Shown here: piece by piece, positions 10,031 through 24,600 of the stretch | Layout of the letters: every line of letters starts with the position of its first letter | How positions within the stretch are numbered: position 1 is the first letter of the stretch | Source: Thelonectria olida | Taxonomy: Eukaryota > Ascomycota > Sordariomycetes > Hypocreales > Nectriaceae | Assembly: GCA_020736575.1 (NCBI GenBank) | Contig: JAGPYM010000020.1 | Span: forward strand, 620,001 to 684,000 | Length of the DNA: 64,000 nt | Reading direction: 5' to 3' | The notes under the pieces: model-generated | What the model was told of the DNA's origin: nothing | Database searches by the model: none | Seen by the model: only the letters and a program-made list of their open reading frames with translations | Position numbers and translations under genes: made by a program

Positions 10031-12399
10031 GAGGGCAGAGTAAAGAGATAATATTAAAATAAATATAATATTTTATAGCTAATAAGTTTAAAAAGTAAAT
10101 AGAAAAGAAATAAAAAAGAGAAAATAAAATAACTTCTCTAATTAAAAATCTATTAGCTTATTAAGTAATTGCCTTATAGTTTTAAATTAGGAGTAGGGGC
10201 AATAATATATAAAGGCCAGTTTTTCTAGGCTATTAGTTATAAGTTATTAGTTACTAGCTGAATGTTTTAAAATAAAAGGTTATATTAATTTATATATAAT
10301 ATTTCTCTTTACTATTTAAATAATAAGAGGCATCCTTCTTTCTAGTTTGTTTTAAGCGAAATGAAGTATAAATTAGTAGTAAAATTATTACCCTTATAAA
10401 GAGGCTGCTCTCTTTATATTATTAAGATAGCATCTACCTGTTAATAGCTTAAATAACGCGTGGGGTAGTCTGCAAATGTATGCCTATGCCCTGTCTAATG
10501 AATTTGTGAACCTCCAGCTCCTAAGCTATTACTATTATATCCCGCCACTAATTAGGGTTTCCGCTATTATCTCAGGGCGTGTTGGCCCAAGTCCTAATAG
10601 CTTTAGCGTTATAGAGCTAGCGGAAGATTAGTTTACTATTATTATTAGCCTCCTAAGAATATTAAGCTAAGTAAAGGAAGCACTTATATAGTGTGCTCTA
10701 ATAAGATAGGATTCTAGTCGGCAATTATAAAGACTATTAAGAGCGGAAGCCATATTATAAAAGACTAAAAGCTAGTAGCAAGGGGGTAGTAGCATCCCTG
10801 GGCTCGGCAAAGGCCAGGATAATAGAGAAGACAAACGCAACAAGGAATACATCCAAACTGGCAAGCATAGGAATGACCCCGCAGGTTAACATCGTCTTCA
10901 TCACCAGACAACAGCCAAAACAGGCCATAATCCAGGGCGTTTAGCATTTTTATTAGGGTACATGGTTCTTAACAAGAGATAAGCCGCTGAACTGATTCAC
11001 ATAGCAGATTACAAAGTAGGCTGCGCTATATATGTGTTCCTGCACCTCGTCTTCTACCTGACGAACAGCATGTTTGCGCCAAACGCATGATTGCTAGACA
11101 TGTTCTTGTTCCTGTTATCAATCTCAATATGCTTACAAAAGGATGAAAACTCAACGGAAGACCTACTAGTACTTATCGTTAAGATCGCTATGATGTATGT
11201 ATTATTGTTAAATATCTAATAAAGCGGTCTCCTCGCGTTAACTCCGTAGTGTCCGGTTCTTCCAACTTGCAATGCTGTATGTTCTGCATCATCTTTAGCA
11301 AATAGAGAATTTATTATTTAATACTGCAGGCCTGGGACATTTACTATAGAAGCGGCAGTGGCACCTTGAGAGGTTTTTAGGCATGCGATAACATTTTGCG
11401 GCTAATAAAGCGAATATATACAGGTAACGATCTTTTATAATATGAATATTAGTAGATTTCCTTAATATAACCTTTATATTTAACCCAATTCTCTATTTAA
11501 CTAACTAAAATAATAATGCCACGATTGGCAGTTTAATATAGGTCTATAAGGTGTGGTAGTATATTATTAAAGTTGTAAAGCGCCCTAGTTATGTATGAAA
11601 CTAAGATATAGAAACAGCTAACCTAGCAATAAAAGGTTTTAGTATGCGCTAAACTCGTCCTATTATATATATAATATAATGCGACTAACTGCTTATCAAT
11701 ATAGTTCTTTCTAATTTTAGCTAATATGGATAGGAGCATATATAGAACCCCCTCTTTTTAGCTGTTATAAAGAGCTATGCGGTAGTTAGTATTTTTCTTT
11801 CTCTCCTCCTTAGTTGTCCGCTATTTCGCAAAGTTCTTCCCACTTAATATCTAATAAGCTTATTTGCTTTTTAGTTTGTCTTTAGTTCGCCCTAGGAAAG
11901 GAGACGAAACTCAGCATATTGTTTCCAAAGTTATGTCAATCTAGCTCCCTAATAATATAGTTACTATTTGCTGGCCGGTCGCTAATAAACTAGGGAACTA
12001 AGGCTCCGCCGGATAATAGTACGATTAAAGTTATAAGTTCAATCACTCTTACTATGATTCTTTAATAGCTTATATAGTATAGCTCTAGGATAATAATTCT
12101 AACTCTTTTTACTTCTAATTGTAAGCTAAAGCTTAAAAACCTAAAAAATAACTATTAACTTGTATAGGATTAGAATTACTAATATTAAATTTTTAAGGTC
12201 TTCTATTTTAAGCTATAAATGGGAAAATAGGTAGTAGTACTACTTTTATTAAAATAGATTCTATTAGCAAGCTATTATAAAAACTTAGTATTATAATTGC
12301 AATTTTAATAAGTTTCTAGAGCTCTAAATAATAATTATTAGTAGGAAGCTAAAAACTTAATATAAGTTTTAAGCACCCTGCACTTAGCTAGCTAATAGT
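10031..12399. other. RIP-type AT-rich desert with a small less-mutated island
   Basis: Mostly TA-rich sequence full of stops on both strands. An island at about 10,740-11,330 is less AT-rich and has short open frames on the minus strand (for example 10,765-10,947, Cys-rich) that I cannot join into a gene. No family recognised. Confidence 0.4.
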
Positions 12400-13330
12400 T
12401 TAATTAAATATAAGGTTTATAAAATTATTATAAATAATAAGCTTTATAAGGCTCCTATTAGAGATTACTTATAAGTAAGTTAATTTTCTCTATTTATATA
12501 AATTCTATTTACTTATAAATTTAAAATATATTAGATTTAAGTTATAATATTAGTATTTAAGCAATATAAGTCTTTCTACCTAGTCTAGTATAAGTCCTAA
12601 TAGCCCTAGTAAATTTACAAATATATATCTATTTATAAAAGTTATTAGTATTAACCTTTTACTTATTTAACCTAGCTTTATACTATTAAACTGCAGGTTT
12701 AAAGTTAATAATATTAACTAAGATTAAACTTACCCAATTAATTATTTTAACTTTGTTTATATTTATACTCTAATAGGCTGTATCCCTAACTAGACCAAGT
12801 TATATAAAAAAGCCTTTAAGTATATTCTCTTTTAACTATTTAGTATAAATTACTAACCCTATAGGCATTTTTAGCCTAGGGGCTAAATTAAAAGTATTAA
12901 GCTGTAGGGTAATACTAAGTGTAATAATAATACTTTATAAGCTACCTTGCCCTTTAAAATGTAAGTGGAAATATTTATATAAATTGGAGAAATAACAGGT
13001 AAAAGCTTTTTTTAGGATAAGAAAATAGCCGACTTAGTTAGAAATACTAGCTTTATTAATATCTTAGCTTACAAGGTTAAGGTTCCTATTAGAATATAGC
13101 CTAAGGATAAGACACTTAAATAATAGGGTGCTTAGAACTGCTATTTCCTTTTTTAGGGTCTTAAGGGGTTTTCTATCCGCAGTCTTACTAAAATACTAGG
13201 GGTATATTTCTATATTACTAACATTTAGATGCGAACCTAATAAGTTGTAATAGTAGAAGTATAAGGCTTTGCAGCTGTTTCTTTCTAAGATATATAAGGA
13301 GTTAACTAACCTGGCGCTTTATGCCTACCT
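12400..13330 (+). pseudogene. RIP-mutated UMTA-type SAM methyltransferase
   Basis: Reading through stops on the plus strand gives the hallmark order of this fungal methyltransferase family: a KYKVYKIIINNKLYKAPI segment near 12,410-12,460; an INLLLIQPSFI-like stretch and NCRFKVNNIN near 12,640-12,720, corresponding to the usual GTDLSPIQP and NC-FE-DD; FNFVYIYTLIGCIPNWTKLYKKAF near 12,750-12,810; then GEITGKSFF, KIADLVRNTSFINI and KVKVPI-WPKDKTLK up to about 13,130. TAG and TAA occur where Trp and Gln belong, and TTA/ATT where Pro or Val is expected, fitting C-to-T and G-to-A change. Members are often linked to secondary metabolism. This copy is dead. Confidence 0.8.
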
Positions 13331-16300
13331 TAAAGTGTAAGCCTCTTTGATTTTCCTCTCCGCTAGACTCTTAATACTATTACAGTTACTAACGAAAGTG
13401 TAACATAGGACTGTGATTTACGGCCAGAAGCCAGAGGCTGAGGATTAGGGACCTAATCTCTATTAGCATGTAATAACTTTAGTTAAACTACCTTGGGAGT
13501 AGTGCTGTGGGTGAAAATAACTGTTGTTTCTTTGCATTTTCTTACTTGGTTCGATAGTGTTTGCTTTAATATAATAGTTTCTAAAGTGTTATTAGTAATT
13601 CTAGTGCCCAGACAACTAACGCCTAGAATTGCCTTATGTGCTAATTAATATAAGAATTTAATTATTAAAAGTAATAGAGCCTATAATAAGAAACTAAAGT
13701 TAAGGCAATAAGTTAATTTTATTTTAATCTATCTACCTAGTTTAAAGCTATCTCTTTTAGCTTATATTATTTTTAGTAAATGTAAAATCTTATAATATAT
13801 TAAAATGCTAATTTCTAATATACTATTTAAATTATTAAAAGAAAAAGGAAAAATCAAATAGTAATTATCTCCCTAGTATTAAGCTCTAAGGGCTTAAAAG
13901 CTAGCTTAGTAGGTATATAAGTAACCTATTTAATCTTTAGTACAACTTTTATTATAAGCAACTTAATAACTTTAATCTAGTGTCTAGCTTTAACTTCCTT
14001 TTTAAAATGCTCTTATATAAGGTTATAAACCTATTTTTAAAACTAAAAAGCGCTTATTTTATAATTAGAGTGCATTTTACTATTAATAAAAACTCCGTGT
14101 TTAATGTTCTCTTAAGTGCTAATAGTAAGAAACTTATTTTCTAATATAATATACTTATATATATTTAAGATATTAGTAAACTCCTTTTTTATAATATTTT
14201 TATTTTTATAAACCTTATAGTATATAATAGAGCCTTTAATACTAAGAGGAATAAAATGCTATATTATAAAAAAGTTTTAACTAAAAGGGTTAGTAAGGTA
14301 AAAAAGGAGTAGTTATAAAAGGAAGAACTTATAAAATATTAATTAAAGTATTAGAAAAGAAGTATATTAGGGCAATTTTAAATCCCTTTATAATTATCTT
14401 AAGTATAGGGCTACTAAAGTGCATAAAGTAGGACTTTTTAAAAATAACCTTATAAGTGTTAATATTAATAAGCTTATATAGATTAGGGTATAATATATAG
14501 TAATAGTAGCACTTATTATAGTTATTACTTAAGAGCTTCTAGTTATAAGTACCCTCTATTTCCTAAGTATAGTTATATTTATACTAGTTCTAATTATAAT
14601 AATTAAATCTCTCTTATATATTAGATCCGCTAAAGTCCTTAAACTAGTTAATAGGAATATTACTAGAGTTAAAGTTAGTTTAAATAAGACCCCTCTTATT
14701 AATATAAATATAAATAGAAGTTAGGCCAGGCTAGTTAGTATTAAAGTGCTAAATATTCTTATTAGTATGGAAAGCCTTAATCTCTCTATTTTAATTATAA
14801 TAGATAATAAAATAGTAGTTAATTATTTAGTACTTCTATTAGTTTCTATTTTAAGATAGTTAGTACTAATATATAATAAGAAGCTACCTAGTAAAAAAGA
14901 TAGCATACTTTTTAAATTTAAATAGTTTTTAGGATAAGTACTATAAGGTTAAAAGAGCTCTAATAATAGTTCTTAAGCTCTTTTTAGCAGTCTCCTTAGG
15001 TTTAATAGGAGTGGCAGCAGGCTTGGGGGCAGGGCTAGCGCCCATACTAAAGTAGCTCTTAAGGAAGGATATAGTAAGTAATAAGATAGGATGGAAACTA
15101 ATATTTTAAATTAGGCGGGTGGTTCTTAGACTCTTAGGAGTGTCTTAAGGCTATATAAGGAAACTGTTACTAATATTAATAAGTCTATTATAAGTGCGGC
15201 AGAAGATTAACTTTTATTTTAACTTGTCCAAGCTGTTAAGCCCTAACCCTATTATTAACTACTGGCCCTAAGATTATAAGCCGGCTCTAGCTGTTAGATT
15301 AATAGTATATAGGGATAGTGGGAGGGGACGGCGCAATAGCGCAATATGCCATTTATATAAGTAGTGCTATAGGCTCTAGGGCGCTATTAGTTGCCCTATA
15401 TAAGCTTTGGGCTAGTAATATCCATATTTTTAATAGTAAATAATAGTAAGAAGTATTTAAATTAGTTAGGTGCTAAGCTCCTTTCAGTTTAATATTATAT
15501 TATTAGGGCTTATATAAGTAAATTATACCTATTTATAATAAAGCTATTATTAATATCTATTAAAAGGGAGCGCTATAGCACTTCTTATTAAAACTAGCCG
15601 TAGTAAAGGACTTATTATAATTATAATAGTTGCAGCCACACTATATTGGGCATTAATATCCGGATAATAAAGGCTACTAATAAAATAAGGGCGACTATTA
15701 GTATATTAGATGTAATATTTGCCTTTTACTATTTTAAAGTGGCAATTATAGGGTGCGGGCATTTAGTATTATACTAATACTTATAAGGGCTTTATATTTA
15801 TAAGTAAGTATTATTTGTAAGGGCTTTATATTTTAGGCTTTAAAATTAAATTAGATCTTTCCAGACTTTTAATATCTCTTATATTCCTTTAGTTAGCAAT
15901 CGGTCTAATATTATATTTAGAAGTAATAATTATACCTATCCCTATACTAAAGGCGCTATATTTATAAAATTAGTTTAGGGAGATTGCACTCTAATTACAT
16001 ATAATTAATAAGGTTAGCAGTCTAGGGCAATAGGCTTTATTTTAAAAGTTTAAGCAATTACTATTTTTATTATTTATATTAAATCGACCCCTAAGGTTAA
16101 AAAACCAGTTAGGCTGTCCTTATATGTCTTGCCCTCTTTAATCCCTAATACTTAAATAATATATATAGCAGTTATAATAGTAATTAGGTTAAATAAGGCT
16201 TATTAAGTAAAGGAAATAATCTAGTATAAGTAACTTCTTAACTATAAGAAATTTAGCCCAACCAGCCTAATTACTAGTAGTTTAATTAATAATATTCTAA

Positions 16301-16560
16301 AAATAGAAATAACTTTACTATAGTTAATTTGCCCCAGCTCTCTTATTAAAATTCTAATATAATTTAATTAGCTATTTATAATTACTAATATATATTAAAA
16401 TGCGCTAGTTAATTTAGGCTTCTTTAAATAATCTATTTTAAATAAAATATAAGTAATATATAAGCTGGAGCAGATTGCTATATTTATATATAATTCCTAC
16501 TTCTTGCCTATTTTAATTTAAATTACCTTTAGCTTAGCCTGCCCACTTTAATTAAGTAGC
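13331..16560. other. AT-rich RIP desert
   Basis: Strongly TA-rich with dense stops on both strands. A minus-strand segment at about 15,400-15,000 contains protein-like stretches (SPKLI, YINGILRYCAVPS and a later SMGASPAPKPAATPIKP) that hint at another mutated gene, but I cannot assign it to a family. The rest shows nothing recognisable. Confidence 0.45.
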
Positions 16561-17520
16561 CTTATAACTGCTCTAATTAAATTAGGCGGGCGATAGTAGA
16601 ACATATAGGCAGCTGATAAACCAGCGGGCTCCCTTGCGGCAGACAAAAGGCTCGTCTTACTGGGGTGGCTTTTAGCTATATATCGGGCTAGGCTATGATA
16701 TCTCCATTCCTAGCCCAAGAGATTCTTCTTTTACGGCTTGGGCATGGTAGTTTGGTCACGGAGACCGACTTGACCGCGTTGGCGCTGAGTTGGAGATCTG
16801 GGGGGAATCCTGTTCGAAGCGAGGACTAAACCTCGGCAGGCTCGTCTAAGATGTCCCTATCTGTTGTTGGGGACTTGAGCGCCATTTTCCCCGGATTAAC
16901 GCCATGCTCGACGGCAAACGGAAGCACGGCGCGTCGGGAGAGACGTGGATGAGCCGGGATGTTAGAATCGGAAAGAGTGTTGAGACTGAAATGCATCTAA
17001 GGGGTAGGATTGCGATCCTACGACCTCGGGGGTAGATGAGAAGGCCTGCTCCAAACCTGCCTAGATCACGGGAAGGTCCAGGTTAGCTGGTATCTGGTCC
17101 GGCATCTACCACGCGAGGCTTCCATAGTCTACGTCGACTTTAATAGTTCAGGTACAGTCGGAGGACGTTAACGTTCTAGGTCTGCTTGGATGACTATCGT
17201 ATCGCCAATGGAGCGTGATCGAATTAGGGCGGAAGCCGTGGCTGATTGAAGTGAACAGAAAGAGTTGCTACTTTCTGAGCTGTCTGTGATCGTTTTGTAA
17301 CGAGAGTTATCTCGGCGAATAACTCTCGGCAGGAACGAGTTTCCCAACACCATGCAATAATAATCTGGCATATACGCAATTAGAGATCGGCTCAGGTGAG
17401 ATGCTGGGCGACAATATCAAGCCTGCACCACGCTTAACATGTGCCCCCTGCGAATCGCGTCCAGGCCGTTATTAGTTTGGAGTCAAGGACGAGCCGGACA
17501 GGTTAGACATGCTCGGCCTA
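16561..17520. other. Less-mutated island without a recognisable gene
   Basis: Balanced composition between two deserts. One minus-strand frame at 17,168-17,371 has no recognisable motif. A nested hairpin lies at 16,994-17,038: outer CATCTA/TAGATG and inner GTAGGAT/ATCCTAC with a TGCG loop. I checked it as a possible tRNA, but the arm layout does not fit. Confidence 0.4.
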
Positions 17521-20500
17521 AATAGGTAACAATATAGCACTTCTAAACTGCCTTATTATTACGAATTATAGCAATAAGATAATGCAATATTTTAATTGTT
17601 TAAACTAAACTTGTTGCTAAATTACTGCCCCTAATATTAATACTATTATATTTAATTGCTTTTAATTATATTTAGGCTTAAAAAGAACTAGGCATTTAAA
17701 TTTATATTTTTATATATATAGGGCTAGTTATAGCAGTTTATAATCTCTATATTAAAAATACCTAGTTATATTTAGCAGAGGTATAAAGTCCTTAGCTATA
17801 TGGATTTACTTATATAAAGTTAGAGTTATTAGTATAGGACTATATAGCTATTTCTTTAAATATATTATATAAGTTAATAATGCTAATAATAGACTTATAA
17901 GTCCTTATAATTATTATAAAAGTACTTATAATAATAATAAAAATGCACTATCTAACTATAAAATACCACTTTACTAACTTAACCTTTTTACTAGTAGCCT
18001 AATTGTTATATAACTATATATAGCTATATAGCTAGAAGTATATAAATATACTAAAAAGAGCGCTAATAAGTAAAACTAGCCCTCCAAATATAGGAATTAT
18101 ACTAGTAATAATATAAGTAATAATAGTAATACTTATAGTATAACCCAGCTAGGTTGCTTAATATATAAGGCTATTAGAGTTTAAGTGTTTTATCCCTTAG
18201 AAGAGTTGGATAAAAATATATTTAATAGGAATTTATATTACTATTAGCTATAATACCTAAGTATATAAACAACCCCTTTATATATATAAGTAATAATTAT
18301 AATAGTAATAATTAGACTAGAAAGAGCAATTTTATAATAGACTTTCTTTATAATTATACTAGTAAAACCTAAAATAGGTAATACTATATAAGAACTGTAA
18401 TAATAGTAAATTATAATACTAATAGTAATATAAGTGCTAGTTATAATACTCTAGCAAATAAAAAGAGATCTAGTATAGTATTAAGGCTTATACATTTTAA
18501 CTGCAATTAAAAAGAATTCTAGTATACTAGAGAAGAAAAAGATAAGGGCTAAAATAGCTAAAATACTATTAGTAAAGCTAGGCTTATTTATAATCTTATA
18601 ATTAGATACTTATTAGCCCTATAAAGGAGTATTAGCCGGGCGGTTTTAAATACTAATAGCAATTATAATAGTAATAACTATATATATTATTAGAATTACC
18701 TATATATTATTTAAGAGGGTTTAACTAACTAGCTATTATAATATAAGTTAATCCGGCCTAAGTAACCCAATTAATATAACTAAAAGTATAAATGCTTAAA
18801 AATATAAATATAAAAATAGTAATAATAGTAATAAAAACTATAATATAAGCGCTATAAGTTAAAACTATATTAAAACTAATAGAAATACCTAATATAATAG
18901 AACTAGAAATAAAAATCTAGTTTAAAAGTTATTAGCATATATTATTATATAATATTAAATTACTTATAAAATATACAAGCAGTTGCAAATACTTTATAGC
19001 TAATATATCCAAATATTTTAAAACTAGCATTATTAATATTATAAACCTTAGGGTAGTTATATTTAAAAATACTAATTATATAGTTAGACTAGGTTATAAC
19101 TATAAAAACTGCTATTAGAAGAATAACTCTAGGGATAATTCCTAGGGTATTAAAAGTAGTAAAAATAGATAGAATACTAAAACTAATTTATATTTTAATT
19201 ATAAGAGTAATAATTATAGTCTCCCTAAGCTATTTCTATTATTATAAGTTTATAAAACTTTATTTTTAGCTTAAGGTAAGATATATATTATAATAATTAG
19301 AGCTGCCTTTTAATACCTCTTTAAAAATAGCGTCCTTAATATAAGGGGGGGTGTTAATAATTTTACTATTTCTAGACAGATACCTCTAAAGGCTATTAGA
19401 AAGACTCTTAAAGTTAGTTAGAACCTTTTCCTTAAATATATTTATTAAGTTAAGTAAAGGCAGCAGCTAAATCTAGAAAATCTAGGGAATCTAGAGAACC
19501 TTATATAAAACTAAAGGAATAGACTGGAGAAAATAGGGTAAATAGAGAAAAATTATAATAGGAAAAGTAAATATTTAAAGTCGTTTAGCTCTTAATTAAC
19601 ACTTGCTTAACTGCAGATTCTTTATAATATAAAAATCATATAACTCTATTAAGTTTATAAGAGAAAAATATAGTTAAGGTTTATAAGGCAGAATCTAAAA
19701 GCCTATGCTAGACTAGGGACAGATATCCTAAAATAGGTAATAATCGCTTAAAAAGGGCAACTCTTAAGTGTTAGAGTCTTTATATAATCTCCTATTTTAA
19801 ACAAATAACTCCTATATAACTATAGCGCATTTTATTAAAAGATTTAAACAATTGTTAAGTTAAAACTGCAGGGGTAAGGGAGGTAGCATTTTACTAACTC
19901 CTTATCTAAGAACTTAAATAGATAAGACTTATAAGTAGTAAATAATTAGTATTATTATAGGCCGCTATATTATTTATTCTCTTTTTAATACCCACTTAAG
20001 TAATATAGTTTTAATATAGGCGCTATTTCTCCCTAGTTAGGTATTTTAACCCCTTTTTTAAGATGTCTTTTTAAGATATATAGGATATTTAGTAAATGGC
20101 AAACTAGTATAATATTTTAACTATTTAATATATAAAAGTAGTATAAACTCCAGTTCCGGCTTCCCTATATAAATCTTAATATAGTATAGTAACTAGAATA
20201 TCCTATAGCCCTATATTTAATATGCAAATAGCTAATATAATATATGAACCTTATTATTTAAGCTTCTTTCTATATACCACTTAAAAAGAATACAATCTAA
20301 TACTAATTAAAGAGTATTAGCCAATTAATCTAATAAAGATTATATATTTATATAGGATTTAACTCTCCTCTAGTTATTATATCTTAATCTGGGCAAGGTT
20401 AGAAATATTTTTAAATATAGTGGACTGACTTTATAATAGCAGTCTTTAAGGGTAATAATAAGCACCTATATCACTCCTAATTAAACCTAGTCCGGACTTG

Positions 20501-20830
20501 AAATAAGGAAATATAAGGCTTAAACTAATTTTAAAAGGCAAATTATAAATTAATAAAAGCTACTAAAGGATAATAGTTTGCATTAAGAATATTTTAAAAG
20601 GACAGCTTAAAACTACTATCCCTTAGGTCTGGATCCAAATACCGAGAGGACTATAGAGCTCATATAAAAAAGGATGGAAACAACCTTATAACTACTATAT
20701 TAGCAGGTCTAGGAATATATAATACTTGGGAAAAACAACTCTCATACCGCTCTTTAAAATATAGATAAGGGAAGCGCCGAGTGAGCAGGCTTATGCTAGG
20801 AGCATCCTAAACGATTAGAGATTAATTTCT
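17521..20830. other. AT-rich RIP desert, possible retroelement relic
   Basis: Stop-ridden TA-rich DNA. On the plus strand near 18,490-18,540 a HFNCNQK-EF-YTRE-like stretch resembles a retroviral-type zinc knuckle if Cys-to-His and Gln-to-stop changes are allowed, followed by Asn/Ser-rich low-complexity sequence. A G-rich run followed by TGTTAATAA at about 19,346-19,362 could be a polypurine tract and LTR edge. I could not find a second LTR, so the element type is not established. Confidence 0.35.
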
Positions 20831-21640
20831 TATTAAACGCTTATATTGTTCTTCACCGCCTTGCCTAACAGTTTCACTGCGCAGCTTACCTTCCATTCAT
20901 CCGGTGTCATATTGCTCAGATGGTTGCTCCATCGAGAGGAACTCGTTTTCCCGCAATGCAACTACCGACGGCACAAATCCGGGCCCATTCCCTCATCTAC
21001 ATTTAAAAAAGAGGCAGGCGAGAGGTAATGGTACGAAATTTTGAATTCGTTCCCTCGACCTTATTTGCATCTTAGGCAGATATCGCCCTGTGGTCCATAA
21101 GCATGCTGCCCATCCTCCGAAGTTCCTGACATCGCTTTCGTTCAATTTCTGTTTCGAATTTCTACGACCTGACGCGATAATTGGAGATTATATAGGTTTC
21201 TTTACATTTCATTATCTCCATGCCCGAATTCGACCTCTAAACAAAGGAGGTGCATGGAAACAGTGGATGCCTGTTGGGCTGTTACTTCGCTGCCAGGACT
21301 TGCTAGTGTGGGATAGAACCCTCTTCAAGTATTAACCCTTTATTAAGGCTACTGGAGGTCCGTCAAACGTAGTGTTACTTAGCGGGACTATATGAGCCAA
21401 CTCATTCATGCAGTGCGAGTTTGGCACTGATTGGGCCTGAGGCTCTTCCAGCACTTCGTGCAAACTTAGAGGGATCTCACAAATAGGAGGCATCAATTCA
21501 CAGGGTCTAATATTACTTCCTGCCGGCTAAGATATTTCCTTTGCATGTCCCGAGAGCTAGACGTCTTAAGTTGGGTCACTCTCTTCCATCTTGAGACAGC
21601 TTCAGCTTAACTATTAGTACTTATATTTCGTCTAGTTTAG
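20831..21640. other. Less-mutated island, no gene assigned
   Basis: Balanced composition. Open frames at 20,846-21,028 and 21,090-21,335 on the plus strand lack any family signature or paired splice sites I could trust. Left as unassigned. Confidence 0.4.
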
Positions 21641-24600
21641 GCGCGGAGGTAGATAATAGAGAATGAAGAAGAATTATTACTTAATTAACTAGTAGAATAA
21701 TCTACCTAAAGAATTGAATGCTTCTGACGTCTGGGCGATTTTATTGTGGGTAGGTAATTAATGTCTCGCAAGCTGCTGTTAATAAGGCCAGTTAAATTGG
21801 GACAGAAGAACTTGAGGTGCTTGCATACAATTCGACTTGCAGCATAAAGACTGAGCATGGTCCACTGCACATTTAGAGCTGACTTAGCATTTCGACAACC
21901 GGATAATCCAAGTCTAACAATATATTAGTTGTTAAGTTGCCTGATTGTAAGGGGTAGCAGTGCTTATATAAGTTATATTCTAGTCTCATATGTTAGCTTT
22001 CTTACTACTACTTATTATTACCTTTCTCTACCTAGATTTAATTGTATTATTATTCTTCTTATTTATTATAAAAATTGTCCGCTCTTTCCAAGTATAATAG
22101 CAGTATAGGACCTTTTCTAATATTTATTATTTTAGCTTTTTATAAGGAGCAGGATTCTTTAATATAGCTAACTAATATAAAGGCAAGATAAAATATAATA
22201 TTAAAAGCTTTAACCCTAATTAAAATATTAAGAAAATATAGTATATATAGCAAACTATCTTTCTAAAATAGCCAATTAACTAATAGCAAATAGAAGCTAT
22301 TCTCTATATATAGCCCGATTACTATTATATTTATAAGAAAGGATTCTATCTATTTTATTTAATAGATAGGCTATATAGTAAAGTAGCTACTATTAGCATT
22401 CTATTAAAATATTAAGGCAAAGGATTTAATACTGCTCTTTTAGAAAAAGTAAAAGCTGGGTTAAAGAATGTAATATAATCTAGTATAAAAGGCAAGCTAA
22501 AGTTTTTAAAAATTAGATCTTAAATCCCTTACTTCTAGCCTTAAATGCTTAAAAACGCCTTATTAAAAGTAAAGGACTTTTTTATTTATAGAGGTAGGTA
22601 ATAGTATTTAATAGTATTTGCATTTTAATAGTAAGGGCTTATAATATATAGGTTTCTATAAATTAATTAAACTAGGAGCTTGCAATCTTTATAAAGATAT
22701 TTACAACTCTATTATACTACTTAAAATTATAAAGAGAGTTTTAAAGATAAATATTAAATTCTCTTTATAATTATTAAAATTATATAAGAAATATATAATT
22801 AAATAATAGGCTCTTTTTATTAGTTTATTTTAAATACTAAATTTAGTTAGATACTAACTTATGCTTACAGCTAGTTTAAAATATATAAAATCCTTATAGT
22901 AAATAACTATTATTAGAAAGTATTAGTAGCCTTTAATTCTAATATAAATATATAAATCGAATGAATATTAATATATTCTCCTTTCCTACTAGCTAGTAAT
23001 ACTTTTATATTTTTACTTTTAGTTCTATTTAAAGAAAGGACGGGCTTGATTTCTACTATAGGTGTGAATAAAAGTATAAGAGGTAAGGGTATTAAGTTAA
23101 TATTAGTAGTAAAAGCTATAAAGAACTTATAAGAGAGGGGCATAGAAGGAATATTTATTAATTTAGTTTTTATATAGGGTTTTTATAAATAGATAGGGTT
23201 TAAGACTACTTAGGAGTATAAGCTACTTATAAGTTAAAAGATAAATAAGTAGTACATTCTCTAGTAATAAACTAGTAGTAATATTTCAAGTTCTTATAAT
23301 AATATATTATTATATTCTTAAGTGCCTCTAGTGCTTTATAATAAGCTAGATAGCAGCTAAAATCTTTAAACTAGAGTAAAAGTACTCCTTAGCTTATAAA
23401 AATATAAGGGACCCAGTTAAATAGGTTATAAAAGCCCTAAATAGTAATTCTAATATAAGTATTAACTTATATATAGGCACTAACTAACTAGAAATAAAAT
23501 TAGCTTATAATACTTTTTAATAATCTTCTTTAGACTTATATTTTTATATACCTCCTTCTATTATATTAAGTTTATTTTATTTACTAGTAGCTGGATCCTT
23601 ATATCCAGTTCGGTTAGCGCTATTTTAATGCCTAGCTTCTTATAGCTTTATATAATAGCAATTTATAAGTTAAAACTAGGCGCTTAGTATATAATAAAAT
23701 AGGCTTGCATTTTAATTCTATTAATTTTAATACCCTTATTTTATAGCATTTTAATAATACAAACTGCGCCCTCTAATTTTATACTAGGAGACTTAAAGTT
23801 ATAATTATTATAATATAACTTTATATAAAAATTAGCTTTTATAACTTTATAAAATGCCAGTTTAATATACTTTTTACTAAGAACTTAATAAAAAATAAAA
23901 TTTTAATAGGTTCTATTTTTATTAAGAGCTTTATTTATAATATTTTAAGTGTAGTACTATTCCCTCTAGTAGCTTGCAACTTTCTAAATATATTATTTAA
24001 TTACTTTTCTTAGGGTCTTAAGTGTCTATTCTATTAATTCGACCTAGGGAGCTAGTTAAAAGTGCTAAATAAGTATATAATACTATATATACTAGCCGTT
24101 TTTCAAAGCAATTAAAAATACTACCTCGCCCTTAGTAAAATTAAAAACTCCTAGGGAGGGTTTAATAATTACCCACTTAAAAAGTTAGCTATTAGCTAAA
24201 TATTTACTATAAGCGACTTACTTTCTATCTATTTATTAGTATTATCTATTTAAATTCGTGCATGTCCTTAAGAATAGTATTATATTACAGGTAAATATCC
24301 TTATATCTAGCCCTCTCCCGCTATCCTAGCGAATTAGTCGCTATATTAAAATACTTAAGTCTAGCTTTTTTTACTTATAAGTTTAATTAAGTAGAGGAAA
24401 GAGGTAAAAAAGCTAGTATAAAAGGAAGAGTTAAATGGCAGAATAACATTTTATAAGTAGAAGCAAGTAATAAACAATTTAAAGGACTTAATAATACTAC
24501 TTATAGCAATTAAGGCAAATTAGAACATTTATTATATTATTAAAATAAGTATTAAAGCTTTAGCCTGCAGTTAATATTTAGATGCTAGGTTTATAGCTTA

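Noticed and set aside
16994..17038. Possible tRNA
   Set aside because: Only two nested stems; no D, anticodon and T arms in the right order and no CCA-side acceptor pairing.
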